35,605 bases of DNA from Oehlia diaphana (lineage: Eukaryota > Glomeromycota > Glomeromycetes > Glomerales > Glomeraceae): NCBI GenBank assembly GCA_003833135.1, contig QZLH01000767.1, positions 12,835-48,439 on the forward strand. Reading direction: 5' to 3'. Below, piece by piece: positions 1 through 8,705 of the stretch. The notes under the pieces were generated by a model that did no database searches, was not told the DNA's origin, and saw only the letters and a program-made list of their open reading frames with translations. Every line of letters starts with the position of its first letter. The first letter of the stretch is position 1. Made by a program: the position numbers and the translations under genes.

Positions 1-2550
1 GTTAATTCTTGGTGATTGCAATTATTTGATAAAACTTATATTATTTGGAGACAAAAGTAATAAAGATAATGGAAATGAAAAAAAAGAGGAATTCGTAATC
101 AGACATATACCGAGAAGTGTGTCTTGGCCAGGAAAAGAATTTTTAAGAGATGATGACCTCCGGCTTAATAATAATAGTCTAGTACTAGAAGATAATGAAA
201 GGCCAGAAAATGATATGGAGTTAGCAATTTACCGTTACAAAGGTACATGTAAATTGACCTTATGACGTGGCTTTTTATCGTTGTCAATAATTAACTTTAA
301 TATTTATAGGTCGTGAACTTAAAGATACTGTTGTTGTTGCTTATCTTCTGGAATATTATTCTAGTCATGCAACAGATTATGCTGGTTGGATGAGTACGGT
401 GTCTAGGGCATTGCCTTTATTATTTAAATATAATTACGGTTCGTTTTTTTTTAAAAAAATTTTAATTTTATTTTATTCATGAACAGTTAGCGAAATTTAC
501 ACCTTTTCACGTAATATAGATGATTATGTCAAAAGGTTATTTTCTAAAGAATGTTTTGCAGGTCAAACTCATAATATTCCCACAGAATACTTAACAAGTC
601 GTATTCATAACACTGAATTTAGAGCATTTGAAATAGTAAAACTGAGATCTGATAAATCTTTCATAAGTAAAAAATTTGAGCTTGTAACATCACCTGTAAT
701 ATCACCATTTGCTTTCCGAGTAGTACCCCTTCCCAGTTTTACTATAAACAGAATTGGAGAGAAAAAAGAAGAGTATAATTTTTTTAGAATATTATTAAAA
801 ATTTTTTTGTTCTTATTTATACCACGATGGTACAAAATTAGTCGAGATGAAAAGAACTTGTTAAGCCCTTTTGCTAGGACAATATTTTGTGAGAATGATG
901 TTATTTATGGCAATCCAGCAATTGAAGCGGTTATCAGTTTTCAATGGGAAAAAGCAAAATTTTTCTTTTTTTCTTTCTTCATTCGATTTCTTGTTTTTGC
1001 CATTTGTTTTTGGGTAGTTAGCTGGGCATATTTGGATCATAGCACTATTATTAATCAAAATTTTTTGTTTATATTAATTATTGTATTCTATCATTTGTCA
1101 ATTTATCAACTTATTACTGAAGCATTTCAGTTTCAACATCGTGGACCTAAAAAATATTTTAGTGAAATATTTAATATTTTTGATGTAATTTCTATTGTAT
1201 TTGCTGTAACGATAATGACAATAATGCTTAAAAATTTTCAATTTTCTGATGGTTTTGGAAGTGTTAAAGAAATTAACAATGGGTTAATTGTGGCAATATC
1301 GTTCGCAATTTTCTTAGTTTGGATTGAATTGGTAATCTTGATTTGTATTTGATTATTTAAATTTTTATATATGATTAATTGACTAATTTAACAATTTTAG
1401 ATTCTCTATCTTCGTCTAATACCAGGTAATTTATAAAGATTATCATTTATTCATTATATATTGTATAATTAACCTATTCCTTTTCTCTTGTTAGTTATTG
1501 GAATTTATATTTATCATGTCATAATTGTCTTTAAAAAAATATTTCCATTCTTTACATTTATGGCAATTGTAATACTCGCATTTGCACACACAATGTATGG
1601 ATTCCTGAAATTTATAAAAACTTAGCTATTTCTAATTTATCGATTTCATTTCAAATTTTAATAATTGTTTTTATTTTATTTAATTTATAAGGATTGCGTT
1701 ACTCAAAAACCCTGCAAATATTAGGACCAAAGATTCTACATATAGTGGAGTTGTTACAAATTCTTTAACAGATGAGTTACTTAATATTAAACTTAAGTCT
1801 GATTTTGATCCCACATCTAGTGATAATCCATTTACATCTTTTTCTGAGGCAATAATGGCTACATATTTTTGGACTAGTGATAATTGGATCCAAAGAGATG
1901 AATTTGATTTTTGGGCTGTTGATATATATACTTTTATTGCTAGTGTATTTCTTGTGTTAGTTTTACAAAATATGTTAATTGCTTTTATGAGGTAAGCTTT
2001 TATGTCAATTTCGTAAATACAACTTATTTTAAAATATCTTTATTTAATTGCTTATCTTTTTAGTGGAGTATATGAAGATGTAACAGCTAAAAGTAGACAG
2101 ATTTTATTAAAACATCAAGCAAATTTTATAGCGGAATATGAAGCATTACGTCATATTCATTTTACGAATCCTGAACCTGAAACAAAATATATATATTATC
2201 TTGGTCAACCTAAAAATTTTCAAGAATGGTATCAAAAGAGAAAAGATGATCAAGGTGTAATTTATAAAGATTTTGAAGAAAAATCTACTGATACAATTCA
2301 AACTTATAAAGATGTTAATTATGATGTAGTTTCAATTTGGAATTTAGATGATGATAATTCATCTAAAACCAAAGGTAAAAAAATGGAAGATTCTACTGAT
2401 TCTACTACAAGGTTATCAACTCAAGAAGTTGTTTTGAATGAGGTTAATGAAAAAATTAACGAAATAATGAAAAAAGTGAAAGATGATATTCAAAATTTAG
2501 TATTTAATGAAATGTATAATAAATTTAATAATGTACCTCAAAACTTATGA
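1..2550 (+). CDS. TRP-like ion channel paralogue, copy A (5'-truncated by the window edge)
   Basis: Spliced 3' part of a large membrane channel gene. Exons read by hand: <1-242, 310-438, 520-1331, 1401-1425, 1495-1594, 1692-1991 and 2064-2550 (stop TGA). All introns are GT...AG, and the total after the first base is 698 codons, so the frame is open throughout. The first exon corresponds to exon 5 of copies B and C. The product carries the conserved IPRWYKIS and NPA(I/T)EAVI stretch, S1 near 960-1025, S2 near 1060-1125, S3 near 1175-1235, S4 near 1285-1331, S5 in 1495-1594, a pore-loop region (SFSEAIMATYFW, about 1840-1880) and S6 ending LQNMLIAFM, followed by an acidic Ser/Thr-rich cytoplasmic tail. 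This is an ion-transport domain arranged as in TRP channels, presumably a membrane cation channel; selectivity cannot be read. Exons 5-6 are nearly identical to copy B but exon 7 onward is much more diverged, so the gene looks mosaic. The N-terminal propeller lies outside the window. Confidence 0.82.
1401..1425 (+). other. 25-nt microexon (exon 8, copy A)
   Basis: This tiny exon encodes ILYLRLIP plus one base and lies between introns 1332-1400 and 1426-1494. It joins S4 to the S4-S5 linker. The same 25-nt exon recurs at 13085-13109 and 22988-23012, with both splice sites conserved. Confidence 0.8.
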
Positions 2551-3598
2551 GTGGTATAATTTAGTAATATTTGGTAATGTATAGTAGCTTAAAATAGTTA
2601 TTTTCTTGGCGTTTCTATAATATAAAAAACTATTTAATTTTTTTAAAGAAAAAAAAAAAAAAAATATTAGTAAGTTTGAACATTATTTCATTTATTTGTA
2701 TTCAAATCAAAAATTTTTTGGAACTAACTTAAATAAAATAATCAAAGTAATCGTTTGATGCTTGCTGTCTACTGTAGCAAGATGAGCTAGCTCGTAATGG
2801 CTCCGGATAAATATCTGGTTAAAATATCCAGCTTATACTGTAAATCATATAAAATATATTTGTTCAAATAAAAAAAAATAATATTTATTTCAATTACATC
2901 GCAGCACTAAAAAAAGGCAAATGAACAAAAAAAAAAACATCAGAAAAAAGGCGCTTACTGTAGCACCGCAGTATCGATCTGATCACTGATCAAAACTTAA
3001 AAAGGTGAAAGGAGATTGTAAAGGGAAAAAAAATTAAAAACCAAAGAAAAAAAAGAAATATTAAAAATAAAAAAATCGGGTAGAAGAAAAAAATGGTTTA
3101 AGGAAAAAAACTGAAGAAAAATAAATTTAAAAAAAACCGAAAACAAAAATTTTTTCAAGTCTTCACGGAACGAATTTTTAGACACGCCGCGTGTTTGACT
3201 AAATTTAGTTATATAGATTACAGTAATTTAAAAAATCGGACCGGTGAAAGGGCGAAAAAATTTATACTTATTTACTTGTATGCCATAAATTTGTTCATGC
3301 TCAAACATTTCTGGACATTTTTTTGTAGTTACTTTTCCAGACAATTCATTTTGTAGGCAATTATAAACACTATTATTAGGTTCTTCTTTTTGAACATCAA
3401 AAGTTTTTGATTTAGCGATTTACCATTATAAGTGTGTTAAAAAGATTTTTCTGTTCATTAATTTTATAGATAGGGTTATTAAAAAATATTATGAGCCGCG
3501 ATTTAAATTACACTTTTCATGCTGATAATGTAATTTTAAAAGATACCGTACATACAGTTATTTATAATTAAATAAGGATGCGTAGTAGAATTAGACGC
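2551..3598. other. Copy A 3' flank and AT-rich spacer, no gene seen
   Basis: The first 100 bases resemble the sequence after the stop codon of copies B and C (a GGTATAATTT-like stretch, then A-runs), so they are probably 3' UTR. A motif containing CTACTGTAGC and a TCCGG(A/T)TAA stretch around 2770-2835 recurs after copies B and C. The rest (2860-3200) is A-rich low-complexity DNA. The minus-strand open frame across 2997-3185 is only Phe/Leu/Ser from that A-richness. Confidence 0.6.
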
Positions 3599-4115
3599 TG
3601 TAATATACCTAGTAAATTTAGTAATTATGAGGCGTAGTATTATATTTAAAATTAGTGTAACGTCCGAGATGACGTAGATAATTTAGAAATGATAAGTCAA
3701 GTGATTAAGAAATCAGGTGGTTAAGTTGTAGCTCATGACGAAAGAATCTATGAATAGAATATTTACGATTAAGGAAATGAGATCGAAGATCAAAACGATG
3801 AATTTCAAAAAAATGAAAAATAGCAAGTACTAAGGGAGGGTTACAGTTCATATGGGAAGCAAAATATATAGCAAACAAAAACTTTAGTTTTTGCCGCAAA
3901 ACATAGTGCAAAAGAAGTGTCTGATAATCCACCAAGTTACTATATATGAACTTTTATAAATAGCGAATTTATTTTGAATTTGAGGATAAATATTTAACCG
4001 TTATTTAATATTATTAAACCAAGCATATTATTGTACTTATTTATATTATTAATAAAGTAAATATTTTGTTAAACCTAAGGTGGCATCGTGATTTATCACG
4101 GGCTTAGGTATTACA
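3599..4115. mobile_element. Non-autonomous element with TGTAAT ends, copy 1
   Basis: A 517-bp segment that starts TGTAATATACCTAG and ends CTTAGGTATTACA, giving imperfect terminal inverted repeats. The terminal ~70 bp at the left and ~100 bp at the right match the element at 5013-5612 (for example GGGCTTAGGTATTACA and AAACCAAGCATATT are shared); the middles differ. A short palindrome CGTGATTTATCACG sits just inside the right end. No convincing target-site duplication is visible for this copy and no transposase reading frame is present. The superfamily is unassigned. Confidence 0.62.
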
Positions 4116-4647
4116 CGGAGTAATTTTAGAATTTTTCATCTATAGTTAGGTCATCAAGATTGCGTATTTTTTATCAAAATTTTTATGTAAAAAATTAGTT
4201 TGCGTATTTTTGGCTAATCTTATATATATTTACTGTATGTACTTATTTAATTAACCGCATTGTAATATATAGTATTAATTGTATTAATTGAAAGAAATTT
4301 CTAAGGGTTAAAAAGTGAAATTTTAGAAAAATATCATCGAAAAAATTGGTAAATTCTATTTTTTCACATTAGTATTTGGTTTTATAAATAATACAATATC
4401 AGGTGTCAATTATGCGTACTATTCATATAAAAGGTTTTCGCCACCTGACCCCTATATATATATTTCTGGGTCCTATTAAATATTTGTTTTCGAACAATTA
4501 TATTTTTGTTCGAAAACTAGTAGTCCTACTATACTAGTAATAAGCATTTTAACCGAAACAATTGAATTTCGTTTATGAAATTATCAAATTCATATTTACA
4601 GTAATTTTTAAATTTGATTTTAGTTAAACGTTCGACATATGATAATA
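4116..4647. other. Spacer homologous to 16030-16300, no gene seen
   Basis: AT-rich DNA. The stretch CGAAAACTAGTAGTCCTACT near 4511-4530 and the sequence around 4575-4640 recur in the B-C spacer at about 16058 and 16250-16300. This shows that the spacer was duplicated together with the gene. No coding potential was seen. Confidence 0.55.
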
Positions 4648-4716
4648 CAGTCGCCAATGGATATAACGAACCCTCTGTTTCAGGAGGTTTGATTGTGACA
4701 AACTTCTGGATAATTT

Positions 4717-4805
4717 TAGGCCAAATTCTGTAGTGCCGGGCAGAATTAATTTTTGTTTGACAAAAATTTACTGATAATCGTGGCCGGCACTATAAATTTG
4801 GCCTA
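4717..4805. repeat. Small foldback (inverted repeat) of 89 bp
   Basis: Left arm TAGGCCAAATTCTGTAGTGC pairs with the right arm, whose minus strand reads TAGGCCAAATTTATAGTGCC; both continue into a CCGG core. A short AT-rich centre separates the arms. It could be a miniature transposon or a subterminal structure of the larger 4648-6944 element. Confidence 0.5.
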
Positions 4806-4980
4806 TTAGTACAGTATATAGTCACATTATACATAGAATTAACACGCATTTCTTTGTTAATTCATAATAAAGGTTTACATATAGATTTATATAAATACAT
4901 AGCAAGCACTCTATCTACTAACTCCATAATTTTTATGGATGCGTTGCCAAAGCTACACTAAAGGACTCTAATATGTAAAC

Positions 4981-5992
4981 TAGGGATGGCAACGGTCACG
5001 GTTATTAACCGGTGTAATGCCGTAGTATACATAGTAAATTTATTAATTATGTGGCGCAGTTTTATATTTAAAATTACTGTATAAATTTTATTTTGTTTAA
5101 TTTAGTTAGTTTAGTTTATTTTATCACGTAAGTCCGAAATGACTCTAAACTATTGGTATATTTAAGGACCAATTAGGGTTCACAATGACGTTAAACTATG
5201 GGATGACGAATGATCAGCAATATTAAGTATTACAGTAGATCATGAACTAATGAGTATCGGATAAATTATTTATTAGGATTATTATGAAATTTGTTGGAAA
5301 ATTATGAATTTTGAAAATATCCGGATCTAGAAAATTATGAACTTTGAAAATACCCGGATCTACAAGGTTACTCATAAACAAATATAAAAGGACGTCAGAT
5401 ATGACCTCCCCAAAAAGAATGACTCGAAAAATGGGAATTAGAAATTATTAAAGAATGGATAAATATATTAATTAAATTTTCATACTAATATTTAATTTTA
5501 TACATATTATTAAACCAAGCATATTTTTGTATTTATTTATATTATTAATAAAGGATGACGTTTGTTAATATCTAAGGTGGCAACGTGATTCATCACGGGC
5601 TTAGGTATTACACCGGTCATGACCGTGACCGATATCGGTCGGTCAAAGGCTTCTGACCGACCGTTTAACCGACCGGTTTGACCGACCGTTTGACCGACCG
5701 TTTGACCGACCGTTTAACCGACCGCTAACTGACCATTTAATCCATTTAATCATTTAACACTTTTTTTACGAACTTAATCAATAAAAAAAGTTGTTATGAC
5801 ATTTCTTTAATGGATTTAATCAAAAAAAAAACACTTTAACGTTTTTTCTTAATTAAATTCATTAAAAAAAAACGGTTAAACGGTCGGTTAAACGGTCAGA
5901 AAAACGGTCAGCCAAAACGGTCGGTCGGTCAAAGACCCTTAACCGGTTATGACCGACCGATAACCGACCGTGACCGACCGTTGCCATCCCTA
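4981..5992. mobile_element. hAT-like non-autonomous transposon with 8-bp target duplication
   Basis: The ends are perfect 17-bp inverted repeats, TAGGGATGGCAACGGTC at 4981-4997 and its complement at 5976-5992. The flanks are the exact 8-bp direct repeat ATGTAAAC (4973-4980 and 5993-6000). An 8-bp target duplication plus an end of the YAGGGRTGGCAA type are the established hallmarks of hAT elements. The interior has dense GACCGACCGTTT repeats (5636-5730) and their inverted counterparts (5875-5980), which look like subterminal transposase-binding repeats and could fold into a long cruciform. No transposase gene is present. Without the element nested at 5013-5612 it would be about 410 bp. Confidence 0.8.
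5013..5612. mobile_element. TGTAAT-ended element, copy 2, nested in the hAT-like element
   Basis: A 600-bp relative of 3599-4115. It begins TGTAATGCCGTAGTATAC and ends GGGCTTAGGTATTACA. It interrupts the subterminal repeats of the surrounding hAT-like element and is flanked by CCGG on both sides, which could be a 4-bp target duplication; because CCGG is a palindrome it could also extend the inverted repeats. It contains a local tandem duplication near 5285-5360 (AAAATTATGAA... CCCGGATCTA). No protein is encoded. Confidence 0.6.
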
Positions 5993-6544
5993 ATGTAAAC
6001 CAAACGAAAAACAAAAAAGAAAAATAATCATAATACAAGAAAAAAAAGGCTACATTACACTATAAAAAAAAAATCTATCTACAACGCCTACAAAAATAAA
6101 ATTAAAATTAAAATGAAATTGATAAGAAACCCTACTTATTTCCAAAAGGCGTCGCTACTCCATCAGGGTAAACCAGGGTCTGAGTTATTTATATATTCTT
6201 CAGGGCTCTGTTTAATCGTGGTACTTAGTCCTCCTGGTGAAACGAGATGGGAAATTCACTATATTAAGGATTTTATTTTACATTAAAAAAATCTGTACCT
6301 GAACATTTCTTCATTATAGCAAGTTATTCACTATATAAAATTCGCCATAAAGTATAACTCCCGCAGAAGCTAGATCCTCGGTGGTAACCGTTCAAAAATC
6401 CAGTTTCCAAAAATCTCGAGTGACAATCAGCATAATCGAATGTTGCGTAAACGGTCAAAAAATTTTTTGCTGTAAGTGTACTGACTGCGACAAACGAATT
6501 CCTGGGTCTTTTGTTGGCTCTGTATTACAGCTGATTTCATAGTG

Positions 6545-6728
6545 TAGGGCACCCATAATTTTTACTCCCTGCCGAGAGAAACTCGGTAAGATTCGGTATA
6601 ACTCAGAATAAAATAAAAACTACACCACTGTGTTCTCCGAATCTAACATGGTTTTACTATATTCTGAACTTTACTGAGTTTTACCGAATGTACCGAGTCG
6701 TCTCTCGGTAACTATTAGGTGTCCCGTA
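6545..6728. repeat. Stowaway-like foldback of about 184 bp
   Basis: Two long imperfect inverted arms face each other. The left arm contains CCGAGAGAAACTCGGTAAG and the minus strand of the right arm contains CCGAGAGACGACTCGGTAC, each followed by ATTCGGTA and AACTCAG. The outer ends read TAGGGCACCC and, on the minus strand, TACGGGACACC, each starting with TA. The layout fits a miniature TA-target element inserted in the older 4648-6944 transposon. It is non-coding. Confidence 0.6.
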
Positions 6729-7006
6729 TATTATGTAATCAGCTCAAAAGGCGATGATGTAATTCCGACTATTGCTGCGGTCTTTATGCGGCCTCTCGTG
6801 ATCGGTTAAATTTTTGCCGAAAAATTGTTTATTGTAAAAAGTTCGTTATATTCAGTGAAATTATTTATAAAAAGTGGTTCTGGAAATTCCGGTTCAGTAT
6901 AACAAGATTTCGGCAAACAGGTTCGTTATAACCAGTGACGATTGTATAGCTCAATATTAGTTTTTTTTTTTAAACAAAATTTATGCATGATCTCTTTGAA
7001 CTCATC

Positions 7007-7008
<2 letters not shown>

Positions 7009-7049
<41 letters not shown>

Positions 7050-7104
7050 ATTTTTTTTTTTTTTTTTTTAATTCTTCCCTTTTTTTTTTTTTTTTTTTTT
7101 TTTT
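7009..7104. repeat. Long T-homopolymer tract with an A-run
   Basis: Nearly pure T over about 95 bases, broken by one A8 and an AATTCTTCCC spacer. Length is likely unreliable in assembly. Confidence 0.85.
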
Positions 7105-8619
7105 GCTATTATGAATAAATTCTCGCTTAGCAAAACTTTTGATCGACTGATAGCGTCAGATTATTGATAATGCCGGCGTTACTGTACGAGTTATCCGTCG
7201 GGTAATTTAATATTTTTTTTATTTGATTCTCTATTTAGCAACGTGATAGTTATTTTTGTGATAGGATAATCTCCAAAAAGATCCTGATAGTTTAACGTTG
7301 GTATCTATATTATCCCAAAGAACGTATAAAGACATGCATATGTTATAAAGGATTTAAATTTTAATGCAAGGCGTAGTGACGCAATATCGATGATTCGCAT
7401 TGAATGTGCGAATTTTGCACAGACATCTAATGCGGCAGAGATTATGGATATGCAATTGCGATTACTGATTTTTTTTTTATTTTTAATGATAACAAGATAC
7501 AACTAAATATATGGATAAATAAAATAAAATAATAAAAAAAAAAAAAGTGGGAATAATTCAAATCTGTACAATGGCAAATTTTTTCATATTATATAATGTA
7601 TTGGATAAGCATTCTTTCAAATCCTGCTTTTTTGCTTACACAGAATTTTTTTTTTAATTTACTAATTTAGATTTTTCAATAAAAAAATTAATAACAAGAA
7701 ACAGCCAAACGGAATGTTCGATTGTAAACAATTAGGCAACATCGGAATAAATTTTGCTAGTTTTATTGCAGAATTCGAGTTATTACACAATGTGTAACTA
7801 AAAGTTGATTCGTGTCAGAAATTTTTTTAGTTTCAGCCGCATACGTACCAAATTCTATTAAAATATAATAGTTTATCGTATTAGCTATTTTTGATCTTTC
7901 AAAGAGAAAAAGGTTCGTTCTGATGAACTTTTACAGTATATTGCATATGCATGCAATCTGGTTACGCAAACCTTAACGGTTGCGTAAATCAGAAATGACA
8001 ATATCGCAAAATTTTTTTATTGTGACTTACCTTTTTCTGTCGCCGCAGCTATTAAAAATTTTTTTAATGTATATAAAAATATATCCAGTATAAATATAAA
8101 TATATATATACATTTGATATGATACAAATAAAAATAATAAATATCATTAAATTTTCCTACGGATTCATATAAAGGTCGATATTTCAAAAATAATAATGAA
8201 TCCGACTTTTTATTATTGATACTTTTAAATTAAAAAAATAATTAAATGTTATAGAAAGTTAATACGAGTAGATATTTGTTATATTAATCAATCTAAATTT
8301 TTTTTGTATAATTTTATAAAAAACAATGATCAATAAATCTTATTAAATTGATAATCGATAATTTTATTCGTATTAAAAATTCCCATGTATTATATAAATA
8401 GATTAACTTAAAAAAGATTTTAGATATTTTTTTAGGACAGATTTTCATTTAGAATTCTGTTGTATCACACGAATTTATAAGCCATTATTACGAAAACGAG
8501 AAATGAATTCATTCGTAACACCCTACAAATTATTTGGTTGTACAGAATGATGGCTACACAAGTTTAGAATGTTTTTCCTTATTTAAAGATAAGATTTTAC
8601 ATTTTTGTAAAAACAAATA

Positions 8620-8623
<4 letters not shown>

Positions 8624-8651
<28 letters not shown>

Positions 8652-8652
8652 T
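8624..8652. repeat. AAAT tetranucleotide microsatellite
   Basis: About seven AAAT units lie roughly 50 bases upstream of the copy B start. A shorter run of the same unit (about 18724-18742) lies at the matching place before copy C. Confidence 0.85.
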
Positions 8653-8705
8653 ATGATTCCTTTTTTTTTTCTAATAAAAAAAAAAAAAAAATTATAATTA
8701 TAAAG

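Larger units (their letters stand above)
4648..6944. mobile_element. Tc1/mariner-pogo-type element remnant with TA target site, host of nested insertions
   Basis: A 2.3-kb segment bounded by imperfect inverted repeats and flanked by TA on both sides (4646-4647 and 6945-6946). The left end reads CAGTCGCCAATGGATATAAC. The right end, read inward on the minus strand, is CAATCGTCACTGGTTATAAC. Both continue into GAACC. TA duplications and CAGT-type ends are typical of the Tc1/mariner-pogo superfamily. The homologous B-C spacer runs straight across this point (about 16300-16320), which acts as an empty site. A second GTTCGTTATATTCAGTG motif near 6842 looks like a subterminal binding repeat. No intact transposase remains. 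The element carries a foldback (4717-4805), a hAT-like element (4981-5992) and another foldback (6545-6728). Confidence 0.66.
6945..8705. promoter_or_regulatory. Duplicated 5' flank of copy B
   Basis: This stretch is co-linear with 16310-18791 upstream of copy C. Shared landmarks include AAACAAAATTTAT, ATGCCGGCGTTAC, TCTAATGCGGCAGAG (7426-7440), a TTGATCTTTCAAAG stretch, TGATGAACTTTTA, ATGGCTACACAAGTTT and the A-rich leader ATTATAATTA just before the start codon. Promoter and 5' UTR should lie here, but no core element could be assigned. It holds long T-homopolymers (about 7009-7104) and an AAAT microsatellite (about 8624-8652). Confidence 0.5.

Noticed and set aside
2997..3185. Minus-strand frame of 62 codons
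   Set aside because: It is Phe/Leu/Ser/Asn from an A-rich plus strand and has no motif.
3705..3935. Minus-strand frame of 76 codons inside the TGTAAT element
   Set aside because: The sister element at 5013-5612 does not preserve it, so there is no sign of coding constraint.
6180..6540. Transposase relic on the minus strand within the 2.3-kb element
   Set aside because: Short protein-like pieces can be read, but no DDE-type motif or consistent frame could be recognised by eye.
7305..7502. Minus-strand frame in the copy B flank, similar to one at 16716-16943
   Set aside because: The similarity reflects the duplicated spacer. The two translations diverge by indels and frame changes, so conserved non-coding DNA is more likely than protein.
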